From NCBI RefSeq assembly GCF_017302985.1, contig NZ_JAFIMU010000008.1, forward strand, positions 186,001 through 250,000: 64,000 nucleotides of DNA. The letters are read 5' to 3'. The notes beneath the pieces were generated by a model that searched no databases, was not told where the DNA came from, and saw only the letters and a list, made by a program, of their open reading frames with translations. This document shows positions 23,990 through 34,200 of the stretch, piece after piece. Position 1 is the stretch's first letter, and the number at the start of each line of letters is the position of its first letter. Source of the stretch: Corallococcus macrosporus. Lineage in GTDB: Bacteria; Myxococcota; Myxococcia; Myxococcales; Myxococcaceae. The position numbers and the translations under genes were made by a program.

Positions 23990-26900
23990 TCAGGGGATGA
24001 GCGCCGCCAGCTTCGCGCCCAGCGCGGCGGCGTTCTCGCCGGTGAGCATGGAGTTGTGGTCGCCGGGCACCGTCTCCACCCGCACCACGGCGCCCGTCTT
24101 CAGCCACTCCAGCCCCAGGTGCTCCGGCAGCGGCTCCACCACGGTGGCGGCGCGGAAGAACTGGATGGTGCCACCCTCGAAGGGAGGCATCGGGTAGCGG
24201 AGCAGCGCCTGGATGTTCGCGTCCCATACGCGCAGGAAGCGGCGCTCCTGCTCCGGATCCATGAAGGGCGCGGCGTTCTCCAGGCCCGTGCCCCCGCCCT
24301 TCTCCAGCGCCTTCACGATGTCGGCGGGGCCCGGCGAGTCGAACATCGCGCACAGCGGCACCGCGTGGCCCTCGGCGGTCAGCCGGCGGGCCATCTCGTA
24401 GATGACCGCGCCGCCGAAGGACGCGCCCGCGAGCAGGTACGGCCCCTGGGGTTGCAGCGCGCGCAGGCCCTCCAGATAGGCCGTGGCCATCTCCTCCACC
24501 GACGTGTGCACGGGGCCGTCCGGATCCAGGCCCCGGGACTCGAACGCGTAGACCGGGCGGCCCTCGCCCAGGGATTGCGCCAGCTGGCGGTAGAACACCG
24601 AGTGCCCGCCCGCCGCGTGGACGAAGAAGACCGGCGGCCCGCGCGTGCCCTGCTGGAGCGGCACCACGCCTGGAGGCAACTGGGTCCCCTTCTCCTCGGT
24701 GCCGCCCAGCTTCTTCGCCAGCAACTCCACCGTGGGCGCGGTCAGCATCTCCCGCAGCGCCAGCCGCTTGCCGAAGCGCTCGGACACCATGGCCAGCAGC
24801 CGCAGCGCCAGCAGCGAGTCACCGCCCAGGGCGAAGAAGTCGTCGCGGATCCCCACCTCCTCCACGCGGAACAGTTGCTGGAAGCACTCCACCAGGTCGC
24901 GCTCCGTGGCGTCGCGGGGCGCCACGCGCGAGGCGCTTCTCCGCGCCTCGGCGGCCCGGGGCGCGGGACGGGGCTCGCGCGAGGCGCGAGGCTGCGCGAC
25001 GGCCGGAGCCTCCTCCAGGCTGTAGTACACGCGGTCGAAGCTGTACGTGGGCAGGTCCACGCGGCGGCGCTTCTCTCCATCGCGGAAGCGCTCCCAGTCC
25101 ACGTCCACGCCCGCGGCCCACGCCTCGCCCAGGGCCTCCAGCGAGCTCACGGTCACGCCGTCCTTCGTCGGCAGCGTGGCGAGCACGGGCTGCGTCTTGC
25201 GCGCCGGGTGCTGGCGCGCGAGCGAGGTCAGCGTCGTCCCCGGGCCCACTTCGATGAGCGCGCGGTCGCCGGACTCCAGCAGGCACTCCAGCGCGTCGGA
25301 GAAGCGCACCGTGTGCCGCAGGTGCCGCACCCAGTATTCCGGAGACGTCGCCTCGCGCTCCTGGAGCCAGCGGCCGGTGAGGCTGGAGACGACGGGCAGC
25401 GTGGGGGCGCGCAGCTTCACCTTCGCGACCTCGCGCGCGAAGCCCTCCAGGAAGGGCTCCATCATCGCGGAGTGGGCCGCGCGCGCGTAGCGCACCCGCT
25501 TGAACTCCACGCCTTCCTTCGTGAGCGCCGCCTCCACGGCCTCCAGCGTGGGCAGCGGCCCGGAGAGCACGCACGTCTGGGGGCCGTTGACGGCGGCCAC
25601 CGACACGCCGGTCCCCAGCAGCGCCTCCACGCGGGACACCGGAGCGAGCACCGACACCATCCCGCCCGGAGGCATGGCCTCCATGAGGCGCCCTCGCGCG
25701 ACCACGAGACCCAGCGCCTCCTCCAGCGTGAACACGCCCGCGAGGCACGCGGCCACGTACTCGCCCAGCGAGTGCCCCAGCAGCGCCGCCGGCTTCACGC
25801 CCCACGACAGCCAGAGCTGCGCCAGGGCCCAGTCACACGCGAACAGCGCCGGCTGCGACCACAGCGGCCGGTCCAGCTCCCGGGCCGCGGCCTCCTGCCG
25901 GTCCGGGCCCGCGAACAGCACCTCTCGCAAGTCCGCGCCCATCGGCCCGCGAAGCAGCTCCGCGCAGGTGTCCAGCGCCGCGCGGAAGGCGGGCTCCCGC
26001 AGGAACGACTCGCCCATGTTCACCCGCTGCGCGCCGCCCCCCGGGAAGAGGAAGGCCACGCCGCGCCCCTCGCCCTCGTCGAACACGGTGCGCGCCGGGG
26101 AAGCCTCACCCGACAGCAGCGAAGCCGCGTCAGGGCCCCGGCCCACCACTACGAAGCGGCGCCAGGGAAAGCGCGCCCGGCCCACCTGCAACGTGTGCGC
26201 GACGTCCGCCAGCGCCTCCGGGATGGCCTCACGCGGATCCCCCCCCGCACTCCCCGCCTGCTCCCGCAGCCTCTCCACGAGCGCGAGCGTCATCCGCTCC
26301 AGTGCGCCCTCCGTCTTCGCGGACACGAGCAGCAGCTCCTCCCGCCGCCGGGCCTTGTCCGCCTCCACGCGCGGCGCCTCCTGCAACACGACGTGCGCGT
26401 TGGTGCCGCCAATCCCCAGCGAGCTCACCCCCGCGCGCAGCGGCAGGGGCCCCTCCCACGGCCGCAGGCGGGACACGACGTGGAACGGACTGCCCTCCAG
26501 CTCCAGCAACGGATGCGGCGCGGTGAAGTTCAGCGTCGGCGGCAGTTGCCGGTGCTCCAGCGCCAGCACCGTCTTGATGACGCCCACCAGCCCCGCCACC
26601 GCGCCCAGGTGCCCGACGTTGCTCTTCACCGACCCCAGGCCGCACACCCCGGGCGCCACGCCCTGGAACACCTGCCGCAGCGCCGCGACCTCGATGGGGT
26701 CCCCCAGCGCCGTCGCCGTCCCGTGCGCCTCGATATAGGACACGTCCCCGGGCGCCACGCCCGCCACCGCCTGCGCGTCCGCGATGACCGCCACCTGCCC
26801 GTCCACCGACGGCGCCGTGAAGCCCGTCTTCCCGCTGCCGTCGTTGTTCAGCGCCGTGCCCAGCACCACGGCGCGGATGGGGTCGCGGTCCGCCACCGCG

Positions 26901-27655
26901 TCGTCCAGCCGCTTGAGCACCACCGCCGCCACGCCGTTGCTCGCCACCGTCCCGCCCGCCTTCACGTCGAAGGGCCGGCACCAGCCGTCCGGCGACACGA
27001 TGTCCCCCTCCTGGAAGCGGTACGGCGCCAGCTGCGGCAGCCGGATGGACACCCCGCCCGCGATGGCCATGTCGCACTCACCCGCCAGCAGTGACTGGGT
27101 CGCCAGGTGCAGCGCCACCAGCGCCGTGGAGCACCCGGTCTGCACCGTCATCGCCGGCCCCTTCAGGTCCAGCTCGTACGACACGCGCGTCGCCAGGAAG
27201 TCCAGGGACACGCCCACCGCCAGCCCCGCCCCCACGTCCGGGTCGCGCAGCCCGTACAGCGAGTAGCCTCCGCCCGCGAACACGGCCACCCGCTGGGGCT
27301 TGCCCCGGGGCGCGTGCCCTGCGGACTCCAGCGCGGACCACGCGCACTCCAGGAAGGCGCGCTGCTGCGGATCCATGCCCTCCGCCTCGCGCGGCGAGTA
27401 CCCGAAGAACGCGGCGTCGAAGGACTCCGCCGCCTCCAGCACGCCCGCCGCGACGACCCACTCGTCCCCCTGCGGCATCCCCGCCTTCGCCCGGCCCGCG
27501 TCGTCCAGCCGCGTGATGGAGTCCACCCCGCCCGCCAGGTTGCGCCAGAACTCCCGCGCATCCGCCGCCCCCGGAAAGCGCAGGGCCAGGCCCACCACCG
27601 CCACCGCCATCGACGGCTCGGGGGCCGTCGCTTCGCTCGCGTTCGCGTCGTCCAT
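23990..27655 (-). CDS. Modular polyketide synthase: KS-AT-ACP-TE
   Basis: This protein of 1221 residues has a ketosynthase at about 16-430 with Cys175 (TGCSTALVALH), His311 (HGTATALGD) and His349 (NVGHLGA). The acyltransferase is at about 535-850 with Ser629 in GHSLGEYVAA and a RAAHS segment, more like malonyl- than methylmalonyl-specific enzymes. The ACP has Ser947 in LGGDSL, and the type I thioesterase is at about 1005-1221 with Ser1079 in GASFGG and a terminal GDHNSML histidine. No KR, DH or ER is present, so one C2 extension keeping the beta-keto group is expected, then release. It is the only thioesterase in the window, so it likely ends the NRPS/PKS line although it lies on the opposite strand between the two NRPS genes. 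The ATG at 27655 was chosen because conserved sequence begins soon after; the frame continues to 27757. Confidence 0.92.
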   Translation of the reverse strand: MDDANASEATAPEPSMAVAVVGLALRFPGAADAREFWRNLAGGVDSITRLDDAGRAKAGMPQGDEWVVAAGVLEAAESFDAAFFGYSPREAEGMDPQQRAFLECAWSALESAGHAPRGKPQRVAVFAGGGYSLYGLRDPDVGAGLAVGVSLDFLATRVSYELDLKGPAMTVQTGCSTALVALHLATQSLLAGECDMAIAGGVSIRLPQLAPYRFQEGDIVSPDGWCRPFDVKAGGTVASNGVAAVVLKRLDDAVADRDPIRAVVLGTALNNDGSGKTGFTAPSVDGQVAVIADAQAVAGVAPGDVSYIEAHGTATALGDPIEVAALRQVFQGVAPGVCGLGSVKSNVGHLGAVAGLVGVIKTVLALEHRQLPPTLNFTAPHPLLELEGSPFHVVSRLRPWEGPLPLRAGVSSLGIGGTNAHVVLQEAPRVEADKARRREELLLVSAKTEGALERMTLALVERLREQAGSAGGDPREAIPEALADVAHTLQVGRARFPWRRFVVVGRGPDAASLLSGEASPARTVFDEGEGRGVAFLFPGGGAQRVNMGESFLREPAFRAALDTCAELLRGPMGADLREVLFAGPDRQEAAARELDRPLWSQPALFACDWALAQLWLSWGVKPAALLGHSLGEYVAACLAGVFTLEEALGLVVARGRLMEAMPPGGMVSVLAPVSRVEALLGTGVSVAAVNGPQTCVLSGPLPTLEAVEAALTKEGVEFKRVRYARAAHSAMMEPFLEGFAREVAKVKLRAPTLPVVSSLTGRWLQEREATSPEYWVRHLRHTVRFSDALECLLESGDRALIEVGPGTTLTSLARQHPARKTQPVLATLPTKDGVTVSSLEALGEAWAAGVDVDWERFRDGEKRRRVDLPTYSFDRVYYSLEEAPAVAQPRASREPRPAPRAAEARRSASRVAPRDATERDLVECFQQLFRVEEVGIRDDFFALGGDSLLALRLLAMVSERFGKRLALREMLTAPTVELLAKKLGGTEEKGTQLPPGVVPLQQGTRGPPVFFVHAAGGHSVFYRQLAQSLGEGRPVYAFESRGLDPDGPVHTSVEEMATAYLEGLRALQPQGPYLLAGASFGGAVIYEMARRLTAEGHAVPLCAMFDSPGPADIVKALEKGGGTGLENAAPFMDPEQERRFLRVWDANIQALLRYPMPPFEGGTIQFFRAATVVEPLPEHLGLEWLKTGAVVRVETVPGDHNSMLTGENAAALGAKLAALIP

Positions 27656-27704
27656 GCCGGCCAGACTGCCAAAGAAGCCCGGAACCCGGGGAAGGACCGA
27701 ACCT

Positions 27705-27753
27705 GCCTGCCTGCCCTGGGGCTGTGTGTGCTCGCGCGGGAGTTCTATTTTCC
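27705..27753 (+). promoter_or_regulatory. Conserved two-block element upstream of the carrier relic and NRPS 2
   Basis: GCCTGCCTGCCCTGG (27705-27719) and AGTTCTATTTTCC (27741-27753) recur at 37728-37776 with exactly the same 36-bp start-to-start spacing, while the 21 bp between them differ. In both places a carrier-protein start lies 52-55 bp after the second block. It is either a duplicated promoter region or the residue of a segmental duplication. Here it also overlaps the divergent PKS start region. Confidence 0.55.
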
Positions 27754-27795
27754 GCATTTCGAAACCGCTCGAGCGTCCCTCGGGCAGGAGCCTCC

Positions 27796-27951
27796 ATCAG
27801 CACGCGGAGTGGAATCACCTCATCCATGGAGGCGTGGCTGGCCGGCACGGGCAGAAGCTGCTGGGCGTGGATGTGTCGATGCTGGATGTTCAACTGGCTC
27901 TGCGCCGTGGCCAGGTCGTGCGACGAGCTGAGCCAGGAGCAGACCGCTTGA
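27796..27951 (+). pseudogene. Carrier-protein pseudogene, chimeric and internally deleted
   Basis: The sequence aligns at its 5' side with the carrier gene at 37816: a CAGGAG ribosome-site remnant, ATC at 27796 where that gene has ATG, then GGCTGGCCGG and GCTGCTGGGCGTGGA. Its 3' side matches the carrier at 14745 (CGCCGTGGCC, CGACGAGCTG, GAGCAGACCGCTTGA). The middle, including the GGNSL phosphopantetheine site, is missing and there is at least one frameshift. It cannot encode a working carrier. It sits where an intact carrier precedes NRPS 1, so NRPS 2 has lost its dedicated upstream carrier. Confidence 0.8.
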
Positions 27952-30900
27952 GCCGTGCCGCTCCTCGAGGGCGGCCCCCTTCTCTCCGCATCCCTTCGAG
28001 GGCGACATGACGACCGAGCACCCCGGCTCCCCTTCCGCCTCCGCGCCGAAGTCCCGTCGCCGTGCGCCTCCGGTGGTGCCTGTCTCCCGCGACGCGTTGT
28101 TGCCGCTCTCCTTCGGGCAGCAGCGCATGTGGTTCATCGAGCAGCTCACGCCCGGGGGCATCTCCTACAACGTCCCGTACTTCGCGAGGCTCACCGGCGC
28201 GCTGGACGTCCCCGCGCTGGAGCGCGCCCTGGCCGTGCTGGTGGAGCGGCACGAAGCGCTGCGCACCACATTCGCCGTGGTGGATGGACAGCCCGTGCAG
28301 CGCATCGCACCGTCCCTGTCCCTGCCGCTGCGGGTGGAGTCGCTGGAGGCACTGCCCGCGTCCGAGCGGGAGCAGGCCCTGCGGCGGACCGCGGAGGCGG
28401 AGGCGCGCACGCCCTTCGACCTGGGCGCGGGGCCGCTGGTGCGCGTGCGGCTGCTGCGGCTGGGCGAGACGGAGCACGTGCTGCTCCTGATGCTGCACCA
28501 CATCTGCTGCGACGGCTGGTCGCTCACGGTGATGGAGCGGGAGCTTCAAGCGCTCTACGCGGCCTTTCGCACCGGCACGACGCCCGCGCTGCCCGCGCTG
28601 CCCGTGCAGTACGCCGACCATGCAGTGTGGCAGCGGCAGTGGCTTCGGGGGGAGCACCTGACGCAGCAGTTGGAGTGGTGGCGGGGTGCATTGACGGGAG
28701 CGCCCCCCGCGCTGGAGCTGCCCACGGACCGGCCCCGTCCCTCCGCGCAGTCCACTCGCGGCGCGGTGCACCGCCACGCGCTTCCTCCGGAGTTGGGGAA
28801 AGCGCTGGAGGTGTTGTGCCGCAGGCAGGGCGTCACGCTCTTCATGGCGCTCTTGGGTGGCATGCACCTGCTGCTCTCGCGGCTCAGCGGCCAGGACGAC
28901 ATCGTCATCGGCTCGCCCATCTCCGGCCGCACGCGCCAGGAGGTGGAACCGCTCATCGGCTTCTTCATCAACACCCTGCCCTTGCGCGTGCAGGGGGAAG
29001 GCTCGCTCGGCTTCGGGGAGCTGCTGCGCCGCGTGCGCAAGACGTGCCTGGACGCGTACGCGCACCAGGAAGTGCCCTTCGAGCAACTGGTGGACGCGCT
29101 CCAGCCCGAGCGCGACTTGAGCCGCCCGCCGCTCTTCCAGGTGCTCTTCACGCTCCAGCACTCGGCCGTGCCCGCGCTGGAGTTGGAGGGCCTCAAGACG
29201 TCCGAGCTGGACTTCGAGCCGGGCGTCTCTCGCATGGACCTCACCGTCTTCCTGCGCGAGACGCCCGAAGGCCTCGTGAGCCTCTGGGAGTACAGCACCG
29301 ACCTCTTCGACGCGGCCACGGTGGCGCGCTTCGCGGAGCACTACACGCGCCTGCTGGAGGCCGCGGTCGCGGAGCCCGAGCGGCCCGTGGCCACGCTGCC
29401 GATGCTCAGCGAGGCGGAGCGCCAGCGCCTGCTCGAGCTGGGCACGGGCGCCGCCGTCCCCTACCCGCGAGAGGCGTCCCTGCCCGCCCTCTTCGCGGAG
29501 CAGGCCGCGCGCACACCTGACGCGGTCGCCCTGGAGGCAGGAAGTCAGAAGCTCACGTACGCGGAGCAGGCCGCGCGCACGCCTGACGCGATTGCCCCGG
29601 AGGCCGGAGGCCAGCGGCTCACGTACGCGGAACTGGAGGCACGCGCCAACCAACTCGCGCACCACCTGCGTGGCCAGGGCGTAAGCCTGGGGACTCCGGT
29701 GGGCCTGTGCGCGAGCCGTTCTCTGGAGATGGTCGTCGCCACGCTCGCCATCCTCAAGGCGGGGGGCGCGTACGTCCCGCTGGATCCGTCCTACCCGTCC
29801 GAGCGCCTGGAGTTCATGGCGCGTGACGCGCGCATCTCCGTGCTCCTGGTGGAGCCGGGCCGTGAGTCCGCGCTGGAGTCCCTGGCCTCGCGGGTCGTGG
29901 TGCTCGACCCGTCGTGGCGGACCTTCGCGGGCCACCCGGAGTCCGCGCCCGACGTGCACATCCCCGCGGATGCACTCGCGTACGTCATGTACACGTCCGG
30001 GAGCACGGGGCGGCCCAAGGGCGTGGGCGTTCCCCACCGGGCCGTGACTCGGTTGGTGAAGGGCGTGTCCTACGTCCGGTTCGACGCGCAGGACGTCGTC
30101 CTCCAGTTGGCCACCACGTCATTCGACGCCGCGACGCTGGAGCTGTGGGGAGCGCTGCTCAATGGCGCGAAGCTGTTCCTCTACCCGCCGGTAACGCCAT
30201 CGCTGGAGGAACTGGAAGCGACGCTGGAGCGCGAGCACATCAGCGTGCTGTTCCTCACCACCGCCTTCTTCGAACAGATGGCGCTCAACCGGCCCGCTTC
30301 ACTCGCGCGGGTGAAGCAGGTCATCACCGGTGGCGACGTCCTGTCTCCGCTGGCCGCGCGCAAGCTGCTGGACGCGGGCCGTGCAGTCGTCAACGGCTAC
30401 GGCCCCACGGAGAACACCACCTTCTCCGCCACCTACCAGGTGAAGCGGGACCTGGATGCGCGGATGCCCGTGCCCATTGGCCGGCCGCTGGAGAACTCCC
30501 AGGCGCTGGTGCTGGACGCGCGCCTGGAGCCCGTGCCGCCCGGCGTGGTGGGCGACCTGTACGTGGGAGGCGACGGCCTCGCGTGGGGCTACCTCGACCG
30601 GCCGGAGCTCACCGCGGACCGCTTCGTCCCCCATCCCTTCAGCGAAACTCCCGGCGCACGCCTCTACCGCACCGGAGACCGCGCGCGGTGGCTGCCCTCC
30701 GGCGAGCTGGCATTCATGGGCCGCGCGGACTCGCAGGTGAAGCTGCGCGGCTTCCGCATCGAGCTGGGAGAGATTGAGACCGCCCTGCGCCACCTGCCCG
30801 GCGTGGAGGACGCCGTGGCGGAGGTGCGCGAGTACGCCCCCGGCGACAAGCGGTTGGTGGCGTGGGTGGCTGGACCCACCGTGGACATGAGCGCGCTGCG

Positions 30901-31245
30901 CCCAAGTCTGGCCGCGCGGCTGCCCGCGCCGCTGGTCCCCTCCGCCTTCGTGAAGCTGGACCGGCTGCCGCTGACGCCCGTGGGCAAGGTGGACCGCAAG
31001 GCGCTCGTCACGCCCATGGGTGACGCACCCACGGGCGAGTCCTCCGTGGCGCCCGTCACCCCGACGGAGACGGCGGTGGCGGAGGTCTGGGCCGCGCTCC
31101 TGGGCCGCACGCGCGTCGGCGCGCAGGACTCCTTCTTCGAATTGGGCGGGCACTCGCTGCTCGCCACGCAGGTCGTCTCCCGGCTGCGGGAGACATTCGC
31201 CGTGGACCTGTCCGTGCGGGCCCTGTTCGAGGCGCCCACGGTCAC
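27903..31245. repeat. 3.3-kb direct repeat, copy 2 (carrier relic to first NRPS 2 module)
   Basis: Second copy of 14957-18365. It includes the 3' end of the broken carrier gene, the spacer with the ribosome site, and the entire first C-A-T module of NRPS 2. It has one 66-bp unit fewer than copy 1. The predicted first-module substrate is therefore the same in both synthetases. Confidence 0.92.
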
Positions 31246-34200
31246 CAGTCTCGCGGCCCGGATCGATGCGCTGCGGCTGGGGAGCCACCGTCTCCAGGCG
31301 CTGCCGCTCGTGCCCGGCCCCCGGGATGGGTGGCAGCCCCAGTCGTTCGCGCAGCAGCGGCTGTGGATCATCTCGCAGCTCGACCCGCTGGGCTACGCGT
31401 ACAACGTGCCCCTGGTCACGCGGCTGAGGGGCGCGCTGGACACGGACGCCCTGGAGCGGAGCCTCGCGGAGATCATCCGGCGCCACGACGTCCTGCGCAC
31501 CACGTTCAACGAGGTGGACGGGCAGCCGGTGCAGCGCATCGGGCCCGCGGGGGACTTCACGCTGCAAAGGGTGGACGTGGCGGCCGCGCAGCTCGCGGAG
31601 CGCCTGTCCACCGAAGCGCGCCGCCCGTTCGACCTGCGACGCGGTCCCCTGATGCGGGGCCTGCTCCTGCGCGTCGCCGATGACGACCAGGTGTTGATGC
31701 TCGTCATCCACCACATCGTCTTCGACGGCTGGTCCGTCGACGTGCTCCAGCGCGAACTGAACGCGCTCTACCCCTCGAAAGGACAGGGCACGCTGCTGCC
31801 CCTGTCCCTCCAGTACGTGGACTACGCGCGGTGGCAGCGTGAGTCCTTCCACGCAGAGGAGCTGGAGGACCAGCTCACGTGGTGGAGGGAGGCGCTCCGG
31901 GGAGCACCGCCCGTGCTGGAGCTGCCCACCGACAAGCCGCGCCCGTCCATGCAGACCTTCCAGGGCGCGAACTTCGAGGTGCGGCTGCCCCAGTCCCTCC
32001 ACGGCGCGCTCCAGTCGCTGGGCCAGCGCGAAGGCGCCACGCTGTTCATGACGCTGCTGGCGGGCTTCCAGGCCCTGCTCGCGCGCTACAGCGGGCAGGA
32101 GGATCTCGTCGTCGGCTCGCCCATCTCCGGCCGCAACCGCCGCGAGGTGGAGGGGCTCATCGGCTTCTTCGTCAACACGCTCGCCCTGCGCGCGGACGTC
32201 TCGGGGACGCGGTCCTTCCGGCAGTTGCTGCGCGGCGTGCGCGAAAGCTGCCTGGGTGCGTTCGCGCATCAGGACCTGCCGTTCGAACAACTGGTGGATG
32301 CGCTCAAGCCGCCCCGCGACCTCAGCCGCACGCCCCTGGTGCAGGCGATGTTCGTCCTGCAGCGGGCCGCGACGCCGCTGTCCCTGCCCGGCCTCGCGGT
32401 GGAGGACTTCCCGTTCCAGGCGGGCATCTCGCGCTTCGACCTCATGCTGTTCATGCGGCAGACGCCGCACGGACTCGTCGCCTACTGGGAATACAACACC
32501 GCCCTCTTCGAGGAGGCGACCCTGGCCCGGATGGCCGCGCATCACGTGCGCCTGCTCGAAGGCGTCACCGCGAACCCGGACCTGGCCCTGGTGGACGTGC
32601 CGCTGCTGTCACCGGAGGAACGCGAGCAACTGCTGGTCGCGTGGAACCACCGGGAGGAACAGCTCCCCGCACGCGAGCGGATCCACGTCCGGGTGGAGGC
32701 GCAGGCCGAGCGGACACCGGACGCGGTCGCCCTCACGAACGCAGCGGAGTCGCTGACGTACGCGCAACTGGACGCACGCGCCAATCAGCTCGCGCACCAC
32801 CTCATCGCCCTGGGCGTCACGCCGGGCAGCTCCGTCGGGCTGTGCCTGGAGCGCTCCAGCCTGGACATGCCCATCGCGGTGCTCGCCACCCTCAAGGCCG
32901 GCGCGGCCTGCGTCCCGCTGGATCCGAACGCCCCGGCCGAAAGTTGGGTGCCCGTACTGGAGGACACCCGCGCGCCCGTGGTCCTCGCGCATGAGCGCTT
33001 CGTGCGTGCCCTGCCTCCAGACACCTCCGCGCGCATCGTGACGCTGGAGGCCGCCTCCGTGGCACGCCATCCCGCGTCGTCACCCGACGTGCGGCTGTCA
33101 CCCGAGGCGGTCTGCTACGTCGTCTTCACCTCGGCCGGGGCGGACCGTCCCAGGGGCATCGCCATGTCCCACCGGGGCCTCGGAAACGTGCTCGCCTGGC
33201 GGACCCGCCATGCCGTCCGCGCGCGGGCCACCACGCTCCAGCTCGCCCCGCCCGGCTCCGACACCTTCTTCCAGGAGCTCTTCAGCACCTGGTGCGCCGG
33301 TGGCCGGCTGGTGATCAGCGACGAAGAAGCACGCCGCGACCCACGGTCCCTGCTGCGCTTCCTCACCCGGCACCCCATCGAGCGGCTCTTCCTGCCATCC
33401 GTCGAACTCCAGTCGCTGAGCGAAGCCGCGCACGCCGCGCCAGGCCTTCCTCCGCTCCACGAGGTCATCACGTCAGGCGAACCGCTCCAGGTGACGCCGG
33501 CCCTCGTGTCCTTCTTCGAGCGGCTGCCCGGCTGCGTCCTCGAAAGCCAGTACGGCCCTCCCGAAACCCATGCGGCCTGCGCGTGGCGCGCTGCGGGCGC
33601 CCCCAGCACCTGGCCCGCACGCCCTCCCCTGGGAAGGCCGCTGCCTTCGGTCCAGCTCTACGTGCTGGACCCGCGGCAACAGCCCTGCCCCGTCGGAGTT
33701 CCGGGCGAGCTGTACGTGGGCGGAGAAGGACTCGCGCACGGTCTGCCGGGCTGGCCAGGGCTCACCGCGGAGCGCTTCGTTCCCGCTCCCTTCAGCACCA
33801 CGCCGGGCGCGCGCCTCTACCGCACGGGCGACAAGGGCCGCTGGCTCGCGGACGGACAACTGGAGCGGCTTGGACGCATGGACGGACAGGTGCGGCTGCG
33901 CGGCTTGCGTATCGCGCTGGGCGAAGTGGAGTCCGCCCTGCGCGCCCTGCCCGACGTGCGGGACGCCGCCGTGGTGGTCCGCGAGGACACGCCGGGACGC
34001 AAGCAATTGGTGGCCTACGTGGTCCAGCCGGAGGCGGCCTTCTCACAACGGGTGCTGCGGCAGGCGCTCGCGCGGCGGTTGCCGGAGCACGGGGTGCCGG
34101 CCGTGCTGGTGCGCATGGACGCGCTGCCGCTGGGCCCCAGCGGCAGGGTGGACCGCAACGCCCTGCCCGCGCCCGTGGAGGAAACGGCGGACGACACCGG

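Noticed and set aside
23837-27094. Plus-strand open frame of about 1085 codons opposite the PKS gene
   Set aside because: The minus strand carries intact KS, AT, ACP and TE motifs; the plus frame has none.
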